From Paludibacter jiangxiensis (GTDB lineage: Bacteria > Bacteroidota > Bacteroidia > Bacteroidales > Paludibacteraceae), in assembly GCA_945870155.1 (NCBI GenBank), contig CAMBSB010000009.1:1-64000 (forward strand): a stretch of DNA of 64,000 bases, read 5' to 3'. Position numbers and translations under genes: made by a program. Positions 47,120-57,331 of this stretch are shown here, in pieces. A model generated the notes under the pieces. That model worked only from the letters and a program-made list of their open reading frames with translations. It had not been told where the DNA came from and did not search any database. Positions within the stretch are counted from its first letter, which is position 1. Every line of letters starts with the position of its first letter.

Positions 47120-48115
47120 ATGATACAAATGCCCCCTTATCCATTAATTGCTAAGTATTTAGCAACTCAAAGTACGCCACAAGAAGATGTCGAACTTCTT
47201 GCATGGCGCAATGCTTTGCCCGAAAATGAAAAATTATTTGCCGAATTAAGTGCCGAATGGGAATTAGCTAATAAAAATTTCAGAGCAGAAAATATTATTC
47301 CTGATAAAGAAAAAATCTGGAATAAAATTCAGAAACAGATACATCCTCTTGTTATTAGCTACCCGAAATCGTTTGTGATACGAGTAGCTTCAATTGCTGC
47401 TACCGTTGCTCTACTTATTGGTTTGTCCATTTCGTTTTTAGTAAACGACAAAATTACCGAAATACCAATACTTACTTCCACTTTTATAGCTCCACAAGGA
47501 CAAAAATCGCAATTGGTATTAGCCGATGGAACCAAAGTGTGGTTAAATTCGGGAACTTCACTCACATATACTAACAAATTTGGCGACAAAGACCGCAAGC
47601 TAGAATTGAAGGGAGAAGCTTTTTTTGATGTAATAAAAAATAAAGATTTAAAATTTGTAGTAAGTACCGGAAAAGTCAATGTGGTGGTGCATGGAACTGC
47701 TTTTAACGTGAAATCTTATCCTGCCGATGAGAATATTGCTGTATCGTTGCTTCGTGGAAAAGTAGATGTAGTGTCGTCGGAAAATAGTAAATCCATTGCC
47801 CTGTTGGCTCCCGGACAACGCGTGGTGGTGGGTAAAATGAATTTGACATCGAAAATTGAAAAATGCGATGCCGAAATTGATGGTATATGGCGATTGGAAA
47901 AACTGAAATTTGAAGGTGCAACCATTGCCGAAGTAGCCGAGAAATTAGGTAAATGGTACGGTTTAAATATTGAAGTTAAAGATGCCGATAAGTTCCAAAA
48001 GTATTGGTTTACCGTTAAATCCGAATCTGTACAGGATATTTTAAAATCGATGAACGGATTGCACCCAATAAAATACAGCATTAAAGGTAATACTGTGGAA
48101 ATAAGCAGTCGGTAA
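47120..48115 (+). CDS. FecR-family anti-sigma factor
   Basis: 331 residues. Cytoplasmic anti-sigma part (about 1-80), one membrane helix (about 84-106, FVIRVASIAATVALLIGLSISF), then the FecR domain (about 120-220, TFIAPQGQKSQLVLADGTKVWLNSGT ends with VSLLRGKVDVV) and a DUF4974-like C-terminal domain (about 258-328, LKFEGATIAEVAEKLGKWYG). It should hold the ECF sigma factor at the membrane until the STN domain of SusC3 signals. Its two near-N-terminal Met codons make the exact start uncertain by three residues. Confidence 0.93.
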   Translation: MIQMPPYPLIAKYLATQSTPQEDVELLAWRNALPENEKLFAELSAEWELANKNFRAENIIPDKEKIWNKIQKQIHPLVISYPKSFVIRVASIAATVALLIGLSISFLVNDKITEIPILTSTFIAPQGQKSQLVLADGTKVWLNSGTSLTYTNKFGDKDRKLELKGEAFFDVIKNKDLKFVVSTGKVNVVVHGTAFNVKSYPADENIAVSLLRGKVDVVSSENSKSIALLAPGQRVVVGKMNLTSKIEKCDAEIDGIWRLEKLKFEGATIAEVAEKLGKWYGLNIEVKDADKFQKYWFTVKSESVQDILKSMNGLHPIKYSIKGNTVEISSR

Positions 48116-48161
48116 TAGGCCTGCTAAAATCTAACGCTTTTTTTTTTGAAAAAATCAATTT

Positions 48162-51100
48162 ATGTTTAAACCGGGAATAATACTTTTTTTACTCCTTATA
48201 CCGATATTTAATACTGCCAACGCTCAAAAAATACTGAAAGAACTTTCGTTGAAAGATGCTTCATTTGCTGAGTTTGTTTCGGTTGTTGAAAGTCAGACGG
48301 TTTATACCTTTATGTACGACAATACGCTGAACGAAAATTTAAGGTTTAGCATTTCTGAAAAAGAAATAAACATCGAAGATGTATTGAAAATTGCGTTTCA
48401 AGATAAAGAGGTAGAATACTCTATTTTGGGAAACCAGATTATTCTTAAAAAAAAAGCTGCCGCAACCAATGACTCCTCGCCTAAAACGCTGAAAATTGCG
48501 GGCATACTAGTTGATGAAAAGGGACAGGCAATTGTTGGGGTCGAGATTAGTGATAAAGAAACGTTCAAAGGAACATTATCAAATCTGAACGGTCGCTTTT
48601 GGCTCGAAGTAAATAGCGATGCTATGATTACCTTTTCGCATATTGCCTACAAAAAAAAACAAATACCTGCCCAAAATATTTCTAATTCAACAATTGTATT
48701 ATTTGAAGAGGATATTAAAATTGACGAAATTGTCGTGCTTGGTTATGGCACTTCACTTAAAAAGGACTTGACGGGTGCTGTGTCCAGCATTTCAGGCGAA
48801 AGTATTAAGAATCAATCGCTTGTAAGAGACTTTATACAGGCATTGCAAGGGCAAATAGCCGGTGCCGACATTACGTCCAACAATGCTCCCGGCGATGGCT
48901 CTTCTATTCATATTCGGGGTTACAACTCGCTCAATGCCAGCAATGCGCCGCTTATAGTGGTGGACGATGCACCCTATAGCGGCAATTTTACCGACCTCAA
49001 CCCCAACGAAATTGAAAAAATTGACATTTTGAAAGATGCATCTTCTACCGCTATTTACGGTTCAAGAGGGGCTAATGGCGTAGTTATTATTACTACCAAG
49101 CGCGGCAACGACCGCACAAAACTTTCGGTGGAATACAACGGCTATTACGGTGTGGGGAAATCGGCCGGAAATTTTGATATGATGGATGGCGAAACGTATT
49201 TTCGCTATAAAACCTTGTCGGGTTCGCCTTTTGATGCCGTACAACAACGGGTAATTGCAAAAAAAAATTATACCGATTGGCAGCAAGTAATGTTTAGTGG
49301 CACTTCACAAAAAACCGATCATACGCTTGCCCTGAATATGAGTAGTAGCAAGTCCCGTTCGTCGGTTCAGCTTGGATACAACAAAGAGCAGGGAATTATC
49401 GAAAATATGACTTTCAAGCGTATTTCGGGCAGGTTTACGGGTGATTTGGATGTGACAAAAACGCTAAAAACGGGTTATAGTGCCTCCATAATGGAATCGT
49501 TGCGCGAAACAGGTGATGCCAGTGTGTGGCGAAACGGAACTCTACTGGATCCGCTTACCGAGGTATACGACGAAAATGGGGACATGCGTTTTTACAATAG
49601 CGGTTGGAATTTCAACCTATTGCATTCCAATCCGATTTTTGACACCAAACGCGAAAATGTGGATAGTCAGTCGAAACGTAACAGAATGTTGGGAAATGCC
49701 TATATCAGTTGGTCGTTTTTCAAAAATCTGACATTCAGAAGCAGTTTAACGTATGACTATACAGGAATTGAAGATGGCGGTTATTTTTCGGCAACAAGTC
49801 AGAACCGCAGTGGTGCTTCGAGTGGTGCATTTTACCGAAAACCCACCGAAAACTCAACCACATTTACCAACAACCTGAACTATAGCAATAAATTTGGAAA
49901 ACACGACCTGAAAATTGCATTGGTGCACGACATGCAAAAGTACAACTACGATATGGTGGGAGCTAATGGTTACGATTTGCCTTATTCGGGGCTTTGGTAC
50001 AACGTAAACGAATCGCAACTGAATCTGATGACAACTGCCGGCAAGTGGGAATGGTCCATTTTGTCGTTTATGAGCCGCCTGAATTACTCATTCAACAACA
50101 AATACCTTTTTACATTTACGGGTAGAGCCGATGGTTCGTCAAAATTGGCTAAAGGACATAAATGGGGATTTTTTCCTTCCGCTGCCTTTGCATGGCGCAT
50201 AAGCGAAGAGCAGTTTTTACAAACGAACGATATTTTGTCTAATTTAAAATTGAGATTAGGCTGGGGAGTTTCGGGCAATACTGCTATTAATGCGTATGCT
50301 ACTTATGCTAAATTAGGGCGGTTTCCGTATAACTTTGGTGTCACTTCCGACAACTCGGCCATAGGGTATGTGCCAACCGAAATCGCTAATCCCGAACTCG
50401 GATGGGAACGTACGGCCGAATTGAATTTTGGTGTTGATTTTGGTTTTTTCAAAAACAGATTGAATGGTTCGGTGGATGTGTATCAGAAAAATACATTCGA
50501 CTTATTGATGAAACGCAACTTGCCGGTTACATCGGGTTATACTGAAGTGTGGCAAAATGTGGGTCAAACTCAAAATACTGGTGTAGAACTTAGTTTGCAA
50601 GCTGTTTTGATTTCGAAAAAAGACATTAGTTGGACAACCAACCTGACTTTTAATTACAATAAAAACGAAATTGTACAGCTTTTTAACGGAACGCAGGATA
50701 GTCCGAGTAATAAGTGGTTTATTGGTCAACCTATTGATGTAGAATGGATAACAAAATACGTGGGTGTTTGGCAAACAAGCGAAGCTGCCGAAGCAGCACT
50801 TTATAGTCGCATACCCGGTCAGTCGAAACTGCTCGATGCCAATAACGATAAAGTTATTGATCAGGATGATAATTTTATTTTTAATCGTATTCCAAAAATT
50901 ACTGGTGGTTTTTCGTCGACTTTAAAATACAGGGATTTTGACCTAAGCATTTATTTTTATACGCGATTGAATTACGGACGAATGCTCGGCATTATTACTG
51001 TTCCCGATTTTGGAACAGCCAACTGGAATCAGCTAAATTATAATTTCTGGACACCCACAAATTCTACAAACGAAGGGCCACAGCCGGCACTTACGCGAGA

Positions 51101-51359
51101 TGCTTATGCACAGGGAAGTAGTTATGCTTACCGCGATTTATCGTTTATGCGACTAAAAAATATTAATATGAGCTATACATTGCCCGAGTCTGTTGCTAAA
51201 AAGATAAAGAGCAATTCGTTTCGGATTTTTGTGGTTGTCGATAATCCATATATCTGGACAAGAAGCGATTATGTAGGTGTTGATCCCGAAAATTGTAACT
51301 CGCCTTTGGATGCGCGTCCAATACGGTCGGTGGCGATAGGAGTAAATGCAAAATTTTAG
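48162..51359 (+). CDS. susC: SusC-family transporter with STN signalling domain (3)
   Basis: 1065 residues; signal peptide ends TANAQ. An STN (secretin/TonB short N-terminal) domain at about 23-100 (LKELSLKDASFAEFVSVVES, FSISEKEINIEDVLKIAF) precedes the carboxypeptidase-D-like domain, the VVLGYGTS word, the plug (NAPLIVVDDAPYSGNF, YGSRGANGVVIITTKRG) and the barrel (end VAIGVNAKF). The STN domain is what couples transport to the FecR/sigma pair directly upstream, and it is absent from the other two SusC proteins here. The stop codon is the first base triplet of a duplicated 14 bp word. Confidence 0.95.
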   Translation: MFKPGIILFLLLIPIFNTANAQKILKELSLKDASFAEFVSVVESQTVYTFMYDNTLNENLRFSISEKEINIEDVLKIAFQDKEVEYSILGNQIILKKKAAATNDSSPKTLKIAGILVDEKGQAIVGVEISDKETFKGTLSNLNGRFWLEVNSDAMITFSHIAYKKKQIPAQNISNSTIVLFEEDIKIDEIVVLGYGTSLKKDLTGAVSSISGESIKNQSLVRDFIQALQGQIAGADITSNNAPGDGSSIHIRGYNSLNASNAPLIVVDDAPYSGNFTDLNPNEIEKIDILKDASSTAIYGSRGANGVVIITTKRGNDRTKLSVEYNGYYGVGKSAGNFDMMDGETYFRYKTLSGSPFDAVQQRVIAKKNYTDWQQVMFSGTSQKTDHTLALNMSSSKSRSSVQLGYNKEQGIIENMTFKRISGRFTGDLDVTKTLKTGYSASIMESLRETGDASVWRNGTLLDPLTEVYDENGDMRFYNSGWNFNLLHSNPIFDTKRENVDSQSKRNRMLGNAYISWSFFKNLTFRSSLTYDYTGIEDGGYFSATSQNRSGASSGAFYRKPTENSTTFTNNLNYSNKFGKHDLKIALVHDMQKYNYDMVGANGYDLPYSGLWYNVNESQLNLMTTAGKWEWSILSFMSRLNYSFNNKYLFTFTGRADGSSKLAKGHKWGFFPSAAFAWRISEEQFLQTNDILSNLKLRLGWGVSGNTAINAYATYAKLGRFPYNFGVTSDNSAIGYVPTEIANPELGWERTAELNFGVDFGFFKNRLNGSVDVYQKNTFDLLMKRNLPVTSGYTEVWQNVGQTQNTGVELSLQAVLISKKDISWTTNLTFNYNKNEIVQLFNGTQDSPSNKWFIGQPIDVEWITKYVGVWQTSEAAEAALYSRIPGQSKLLDANNDKVIDQDDNFIFNRIPKITGGFSSTLKYRDFDLSIYFYTRLNYGRMLGIITVPDFGTANWNQLNYNFWTPTNSTNEGPQPALTRDAYAQGSSYAYRDLSFMRLKNINMSYTLPESVAKKIKSNSFRIFVVVDNPYIWTRSDYVGVDPENCNSPLDARPIRSVAIGVNAKF

Positions 51360-51387
51360 TTTATAGTAAATAGTTTATAGTAAATAG
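51357..51387 (+). repeat. Perfect 14 bp tandem duplication between SusC3 and SusD3
   Basis: TAGTTTATAGTAAA occurs twice in tandem (51357-51384) followed by TAG. The first TAG is the SusC3 stop codon. It forms most of the 32 bp gap before the SusD3 start. Confidence 0.9.
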
Positions 51388-51391
51388 AAGA

Positions 51392-53173
51392 GTGAAAAGG
51401 AGTAGATTTTACATACCGTATTTGATTGCACTGCTTATGGCGGTGTTGGTGGGGTGTGAGGATAGTTTTTTGAATGAAACGAACTATAATAAAATTACAT
51501 CCGACGATTATTATTCAACGGCAAGTGGTATAAAAAGCGGAGTTAATGGCCTCTACGGTCGGTTACGGTATTTATACACCACCGAAGCTGCCGTAAATAT
51601 GTGCGATAACAATACGGATATGTTTGTGCCGCCCATGTCCACCGGCTATATGAAAATTGACCCGAATACGGGTTTTGTACGCGACTTTTGGAATGCGTGC
51701 TATATCACCATAAATCAATGTAATGCGGTAATTCAGGCATTAAACAATTCCAATATTGTAGGTTTGTCCGATTCCCTTCGTATTCGATATTTGGGCGAAG
51801 CACGGTTTATCAGGGCACATCATTACGATCATTTGGTGAAACAATTTGGCGATGTGCCTATGCCCTTGACTCCTTCGGTAGGTATTGTTACCACATCGCG
51901 CCGTGTGAGTTCGGATAGTGTTTGGAGTCAGATAATTACCGATTTGCAATTTGCAATTAAACATTTGCCGTCGAAATATTTACCGGCAGAATACGGCCAC
52001 ATCACCCGCCACGCAGCAATGCAAAATATGGCAAAAGTGCTTCTTACAGCTCGTAGGACCAATCTCGTGAGCGTACAACTTGCCCTAAACTATGTGGACA
52101 CAATACTTAATTCGCGCAAATATTTATTGTCCAATGTAAATGACCTTTGGGATATTACCAAGCAGCGCACACCGGATGTGATACAAGAAGTGATTTTGCC
52201 GGTTCTTTATTCAAAAGATGTAATTTTAAATGGCGAAGGCAATAAAGCGCATTTGTTTTTTGTTTGCGCCTATTCGGAGCAACATTCGGGTGTAATCCGT
52301 AGCATTGAATACGGACGTGGTTGGGACCGTTTGAAACCTACAAAATATGCCTATCGTATGTTTCTGAATCCGGATATGGATAATGAATCGCAAGGTGAAT
52401 TGGTGGATGCAAGAGGTGTTTCGTGGTTTCGTACCAACTGGAATATTAACCGTGAAGCTGGTTATGTGTATAGCCCCATAATGTACGACCCAGTATTAAA
52501 GGTAGATAGAGTGGTGTATCAGCAAACCGGTTCGAAAGCAATGATGGCGGCATACTGGGAATTTACACCTGACGATTGCAAAGCGGTATGGCCTGTTTGG
52601 GTATATTTGCCCGATTCCATGAAAGCTGTCGTTGGAAATAATATACAATCCTTGTCGAAACCTAATGCTAAATGGCCATCGAATGTCAAATTTTTTAATC
52701 ATTTAATGTTTCCATATTTAACTAAATACCTCGATCCTACACGGCCAGATGTTAACTATGAAGCCGGTTCGAAAGACGTTTTTGTATATCGCCTGGCCGA
52801 AACGTATTTGTTGGCTGCCGAAGCTGCTTTTTTGCTTGGAAAAACTGAGAATGCAGCCAATTATTTAAATATGGTACGCAAAAGAGCCGAAAATGATAAT
52901 CCCGATATGTATGATAAGATGTTGATTACCAAAGAAGATGTTACTGCCGATTTTATTTTGGATGAACGGGGACGCGAATTAATCGGAGAGCTAAACCGCT
53001 GGTACGACCTCAAGCGTTTTGGGAAATTGGAGGAACGCATGAAATGGCCTGATATTTATTACGACAATCCGGTAACATGGTATAATTACTGGCTCCGGCC
53101 TATTCCAAGGGAACAATTGCTGAGAATAACAAATCCGCAGGATTTTCCACAGAATCCGGGTTATAGTAATTGA
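51392..53173 (+). CDS. susD: SusD/RagB-family glycan-binding lipoprotein (3)
   Basis: 593 residues from a GTG start at 51392, chosen because it yields an intact lipoprotein signal (MKRSRFYIPYLIALLMAVLV, then GC at the lipobox). SusD landmarks: EARFIRAHHYDHLVKQFGDVP, YRLAETYLLAAEAAFLLG, ILDERGRELIGELNRWYDLKR and the end DFPQNPGYSN. It is the surface partner of SusC3. The TGA stop opens a long GATGATGTG tandem repeat. Confidence 0.93.
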   Translation: MKRSRFYIPYLIALLMAVLVGCEDSFLNETNYNKITSDDYYSTASGIKSGVNGLYGRLRYLYTTEAAVNMCDNNTDMFVPPMSTGYMKIDPNTGFVRDFWNACYITINQCNAVIQALNNSNIVGLSDSLRIRYLGEARFIRAHHYDHLVKQFGDVPMPLTPSVGIVTTSRRVSSDSVWSQIITDLQFAIKHLPSKYLPAEYGHITRHAAMQNMAKVLLTARRTNLVSVQLALNYVDTILNSRKYLLSNVNDLWDITKQRTPDVIQEVILPVLYSKDVILNGEGNKAHLFFVCAYSEQHSGVIRSIEYGRGWDRLKPTKYAYRMFLNPDMDNESQGELVDARGVSWFRTNWNINREAGYVYSPIMYDPVLKVDRVVYQQTGSKAMMAAYWEFTPDDCKAVWPVWVYLPDSMKAVVGNNIQSLSKPNAKWPSNVKFFNHLMFPYLTKYLDPTRPDVNYEAGSKDVFVYRLAETYLLAAEAAFLLGKTENAANYLNMVRKRAENDNPDMYDKMLITKEDVTADFILDERGRELIGELNRWYDLKRFGKLEERMKWPDIYYDNPVTWYNYWLRPIPREQLLRITNPQDFPQNPGYSN

Positions 53174-53340
53174 TGTGATGATGTGGTGATGTGATGATGT
53201 GATAATGTGTTGATGTGTTGATGTGATGATGTGTTGATGTGATGATGTGGTGATGTGATGATGTGGTGATATGATGATGTGGTGATGTGATGATGTGATG
53301 ATGTGGTGATATGATGATGCGATGATGTGATGATATGTGG
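53171..53340 (+). repeat. GATGATGTG/GGTGATGTG minisatellite between SusD3 and GH78
   Basis: About 170 bp of 9 bp-based units (TGATGATGTG, TGGTGATGTG, TGTTGATGTG, with TGATAT variants) that start at the SusD3 stop codon. There are no spacers, so it is not a CRISPR. It translates on the minus strand as a His/Ile/Thr-rich shadow frame that is not a gene. Confidence 0.95.
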
Positions 53341-53390
53341 TTAGTAATCTTTTAAATGGTAAATAATTAAATCGTAAATAAAATAATCTC

Positions 53391-56102
53391 ATGAGAAAAA
53401 CAATTTTTGCTTTTGTTTTGCCCTTTTTACTGCTTTTAGTGAATGCACAGGTGCAAATTTCGGAGCTCACTGTTGAGCATTTAAAAAACCCAATTGGACT
53501 GGACGAAACGCAACCTAAATTCGGTTGGATTCTTACCGCCAAACAACGAAATGTAATGCAAACTGCTTACGAAATACAAGTTTCCGAAAATCAAAATATG
53601 GCGGGAAAATTGGCTTGGAAATCAGGAAAAGTGCTTTCGGATGCTTCAATCAACATTGCTTACGAAGGTGAAAAATTGAAATCGGGTAAACGGTATTTTT
53701 GGCGTGCTCGTGTGTGGGATAACAAAGGAAAAAGTTCAGGCTGGAGCGTAGTAAATCAGTGGCAAATGGCTTTGTTGAATACTGCCGATTGGAAAGCACA
53801 GTGGATAGAGTCGGACATGGTAGAAACCAAACGCTTGTGTCCTCAGTTTCGCAAATCGTTTAATACAGCAAAAACCATTCAATCGGCTACGGCCTATATT
53901 ACTGCTCACGGTATGTACGAGGCCAATATTAATGGTAAAAAAGTGGGTGATGCATTTTTTACTCCCGGCTTTACGAGTTATAATAAACGTCTTCAATATC
54001 AGACTTATGACGTAACTACTATGCTTCAAAAAGGCGAAAATGTAATTGCTGTAATTGTAGGTAATGGTTGGTATCGTGGCTACATAGGCTGGGTAACGCA
54101 AGTAAATACTTGGGGCGATAAATTGGGATTGTTGCTTCAGTTGGAAATAAAATACAACGATGGAACAAAAGAGTTGGTAATAACCGATAAATCGTGGAAA
54201 TCGGCAACAGGTAAAATTGTAAGTTCGGAAGTGTATTATGGCGAAACCATTGATGCCAACAAAGAAACTACGGGTTGGAAAATGGCGGGTTACAATGACT
54301 CCAAATGGAATGGCGTAAAAATAGCTGATTATAAGTTCGATAACTTATTGGCAACCTACAACGAACCCATTCGTAAACACGAAGTTTTTAAAGCTTCGAA
54401 GGTAATTACAACACCTAAAGGCGAAAAAGTGTTGGATTTTGGACAAAATTTAGTCGGTTTCGAAACCATCAAAATCAAAGGTCAAAAAGGCGACACCATT
54501 CGTATTTATCATGCCGAAGTATTGGACAAAGCCGGTAATTTTTATACTGAGAACCTGCGTACAGCTACTTCATTGAGCACCTATATCCTTTCGGGCAATG
54601 GCGAAGAAACATTCGAACCACATTTTACATTTTATGGTTTCCGTTATATTAAAATTGAAGGTGTACGTGGCGAAATTATTCCCGAAAATTTCCCTGCTGT
54701 GGCGCTATATTCTGATATGCCAAAAACAGGCAGTTTTACCACGAGCAATGCGTTAATCAACCAATTGCAAAGCAATATTGAGTGGGGACAAAAAGGCAAT
54801 TTCCTTGATATACCAACTGATTGTCCGCAACGCGATGAGCGACTTGGCTGGACAGGGGATGCACACGTATTTGTTCGTACAGCAGCTTATAACCGCGGTG
54901 TGTATAACTTTTTTAATAAATGGATGAAAGATATGGCTGCCGACCAATGGGCTGATGGACGAGTGCCTTGGGTAATTCCAAATATTTTTACAAAATCGGA
55001 AACCGAATCAGGGTCTACTGGTTGGTCGGATGCATCTGCCATTATTCCGTGGAATATTTACAATGCTTATGGCGATAAAAAAATATTGGAAAATCAATAT
55101 CCAAGCATGAAAAAATGGGTAGATTACATGAAAAATAAAAGTGTAAACAGCCTTTGGAATACCGAAAAATTCCACTTTGGCGACTGGCTTTTCTTCCGCC
55201 CCGACGATGATAAAGACGGCATTGCAGCCATTACCGATAAGAATATGATTGCGCAATGTTTCTTTGCACATTCAACACAAATGCTTATAAATACAGCCGA
55301 AGTGTTGGGTAAAACCGATGATGTAAAATCCTACACAGAGCTATTGGCCAATGTAAAAAAAGCTTATATGGACGAATACGTAACGGCCAATGGCGGTTTG
55401 GTATCGAATACACAAACGGCTTACGTGTTGGCACTTCATTTCGATATGTTGCCCCAACATCTTCGTCAGCAAGCTGCCAATCGCTTAGCTAAGAATATTG
55501 AGAAATACAGAAATCACCTGACCACCGGATTTATTGGCACGCCTTATATTTGTCACGTGCTTTCGCGCTATGGTCATTTATCGGTGGCTTACCGACTGCT
55601 TTTGCAAAAAACTTATCCTTCGTGGTTATACCCTGTAACCGTGGGTGCTACCACAATTTGGGAGCGTTGGGATGCACAAAAACCCGATGGTAGTTTTCAA
55701 ACATCGGAAATGAACTCCTTCAATCATTATGCTTATGGCGCTATTGGTGATTGGATGTACCGCGTGGCAGCCGGTTTGCGCGAAACAGCTCCTGCTTACA
55801 AACAGTTTATTGTGCAACCACACTTGGGCGGTGATTTTACCTTCATGAAAGCCGATTTGAAAACAAGTTATGGCAACGCTGCTTCGCATTGGAAAATAGA
55901 AGGAAATCAGTTGATTATGGAAGTGGAAGTTCCGGTGAATACTACTGCAAAAATCTATATTCCTGCTAAAACGATTCAGGATATTACAGAAAGTGGAAAC
56001 GTATTATCGTCAAGTAAAGATATCACGGTAGTAGGTATCGAAGGCAAATTTGTGGTTGTAAAAGCTGGTTCGGGTAAATATACATTTGTAGCTAAAAGAT
56101 AA
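53391..56102 (+). CDS. GH78 alpha-L-rhamnosidase
   Basis: 903 residues; signal peptide ends at LLVNAQ. Fibronectin-like N-terminal domain (about 22-130), Bac_rhamnosid N domain (about 165-330) and a further beta-sandwich lead to the (alpha/alpha)6 barrel (about 440-790). DCPQRDERLGWTGD holds the general acid Glu483, and TTIWERWDA holds the general base Glu758; both are conserved GH78 motifs. A C-terminal beta-sandwich closes the protein. The reaction is release of terminal alpha-L-rhamnose from rhamnogalacturonan-type oligosaccharides. It lies downstream of SusD3 across the minisatellite and is followed 29 bp later by GH105. Confidence 0.95.
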   Translation: MRKTIFAFVLPFLLLLVNAQVQISELTVEHLKNPIGLDETQPKFGWILTAKQRNVMQTAYEIQVSENQNMAGKLAWKSGKVLSDASINIAYEGEKLKSGKRYFWRARVWDNKGKSSGWSVVNQWQMALLNTADWKAQWIESDMVETKRLCPQFRKSFNTAKTIQSATAYITAHGMYEANINGKKVGDAFFTPGFTSYNKRLQYQTYDVTTMLQKGENVIAVIVGNGWYRGYIGWVTQVNTWGDKLGLLLQLEIKYNDGTKELVITDKSWKSATGKIVSSEVYYGETIDANKETTGWKMAGYNDSKWNGVKIADYKFDNLLATYNEPIRKHEVFKASKVITTPKGEKVLDFGQNLVGFETIKIKGQKGDTIRIYHAEVLDKAGNFYTENLRTATSLSTYILSGNGEETFEPHFTFYGFRYIKIEGVRGEIIPENFPAVALYSDMPKTGSFTTSNALINQLQSNIEWGQKGNFLDIPTDCPQRDERLGWTGDAHVFVRTAAYNRGVYNFFNKWMKDMAADQWADGRVPWVIPNIFTKSETESGSTGWSDASAIIPWNIYNAYGDKKILENQYPSMKKWVDYMKNKSVNSLWNTEKFHFGDWLFFRPDDDKDGIAAITDKNMIAQCFFAHSTQMLINTAEVLGKTDDVKSYTELLANVKKAYMDEYVTANGGLVSNTQTAYVLALHFDMLPQHLRQQAANRLAKNIEKYRNHLTTGFIGTPYICHVLSRYGHLSVAYRLLLQKTYPSWLYPVTVGATTIWERWDAQKPDGSFQTSEMNSFNHYAYGAIGDWMYRVAAGLRETAPAYKQFIVQPHLGGDFTFMKADLKTSYGNAASHWKIEGNQLIMEVEVPVNTTAKIYIPAKTIQDITESGNVLSSSKDITVVGIEGKFVVVKAGSGKYTFVAKR

Positions 56103-56130
56103 AAGACAAAAGAACAAAGATTAAAGACAA
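56099..56130 (+). repeat. AAAGACAAAAGAACAAAG-type dispersed word
   Basis: The gap between GH78 and GH105 is almost wholly TAAAAGAC, AAAAGAACAAAG and ATTAAAGACAA. A close copy with one extra segment (AAGAACC) lies at 59099-59137. Confidence 0.7.
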
Positions 56131-56131
56131 A

Positions 56132-57310
56132 ATGAAAAGAATAAATATAATATTGCTTGCAGTTCTTGCATCAACATTTGTTTTTGGTCAAAAACCAAAA
56201 ACAATCAAAGAATTTCAGAATTTTCCCGAAAATTCCAACCCTATAAAAGTGGGTTTGAAAGTAACCGAACGTTTTTTATCACGTCCGCACTCGAGTACTG
56301 GTTGGTGGTGTACGCCCGAACAGGAAAAGGCGGGAACATTCTTTAATTGCCCTGTTGGCTATATTGTTTACCCCGATGTGTGTGTGTGGTACGGTGGATT
56401 TTCTTTTGCTAAATTAACGAACAATACCGCGCTTACCCAAAAATTAGTAGATCGTACCATGCCAATTCTTGACAAAGAAAAGCATTTGATACCTGTGGCG
56501 AATCACGTGGATAATAATGTGTATGGTATTATTCCACTCGAAGCTTATTTTGTAAACAAAGATAAACGCCTGTACGATTTGGGAATGTTTATGGCCGATG
56601 AGCAGTTTAAAGTATTGAGCGCTGAGGAATATGCCAAACTTACGCCCGACGAAAAAGAGTGGTACAGCATGGGCTACACCTCGCAATCGCGCTTTTGGAT
56701 GGACGATATGTATATGATAACCATGATACAGACACAGGCTTATCGAGCAACAGGCGATATTAAATATATTAACCGTGCTGCGCATAATATGGTGGCTTAT
56801 CTCGATAAACTGCAACAACCCAATGGTTTGTTTCACCATGCACCCGATGTGCCTATTTTCTGGGGTAGGGGCGATGGTTGGTTGGCAGCGGGGATGGCCG
56901 AACTGCTCCGCGATATGCCTAAAGACAATTTGTATCGCCCACGCATTATGGATGGTTACAAAAAAATGATGGCGGCTTTGTTGAAATATCAGGACGCCGA
57001 AGGTATGTGGCACCAAATAATCGACGACCCAAAAGCATGGAAAGAAACTTCGTGTACCGGCATGTTTGCGTTTAGCTTTATTACCGGCGTAAAAAATGGA
57101 TGGTTGGATGCCAAAACATACGCTCCGGCTGCCCGTAAAGCCTGGATTTCGCTTTGTGGATATATCAACGAAGCGGGCGATGTGTCGGATATTTGCGAAG
57201 GAACCAACAAAAAGAATGATTATCAATATTATTTAGACCGTCCAAAACGAACCGGCGATTTGCATGGACAAGCGCCTTTGTTGTGGTGTGTGTCAGCCTT
57301 GTTGCGTTAA
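56132..57310 (+). CDS. GH105 unsaturated rhamnogalacturonyl/glucuronyl hydrolase
   Basis: 392 residues; signal peptide MKRINIILLAVLASTFVFGQ. A single (alpha/alpha)6 barrel of normal family size. Conserved GH105 landmarks are RFWMDDMYM (catalytic Asp191), FWGRGDGWLAAGMAELL, KETSCTGMFAFSF and the C-terminal DLHGQAPLLWC. The family removes the 4,5-unsaturated uronic acid left by polysaccharide lyases, so a lyase acting on the same glycan is expected; none with a recognisable active site is in the window, though the beta-helix proteins could include one. It is tightly packed between GH78 and GH29. Confidence 0.93.
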   Translation: MKRINIILLAVLASTFVFGQKPKTIKEFQNFPENSNPIKVGLKVTERFLSRPHSSTGWWCTPEQEKAGTFFNCPVGYIVYPDVCVWYGGFSFAKLTNNTALTQKLVDRTMPILDKEKHLIPVANHVDNNVYGIIPLEAYFVNKDKRLYDLGMFMADEQFKVLSAEEYAKLTPDEKEWYSMGYTSQSRFWMDDMYMITMIQTQAYRATGDIKYINRAAHNMVAYLDKLQQPNGLFHHAPDVPIFWGRGDGWLAAGMAELLRDMPKDNLYRPRIMDGYKKMMAALLKYQDAEGMWHQIIDDPKAWKETSCTGMFAFSFITGVKNGWLDAKTYAPAARKAWISLCGYINEAGDVSDICEGTNKKNDYQYYLDRPKRTGDLHGQAPLLWCVSALLR

Positions 57311-57331
57311 AAATTATAATTCTTATCCATA

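Noticed and set aside
53171-53340. Possible CRISPR array
   Set aside because: Units are 9-10 bp and contiguous with no unique spacers, and no cas genes are near.
52991-53542. Minus-strand open frame of 183 codons rich in His, Ile, Thr, Ser
   Set aside because: It is the translation of the GATGATGTG array extended into SusD3 and GH78 coding sequence; no start context or homology pattern.
56444-57226. Minus-strand open frame of 260 codons inside GH105
   Set aside because: Antisense shadow of a conserved gene; no family motifs.
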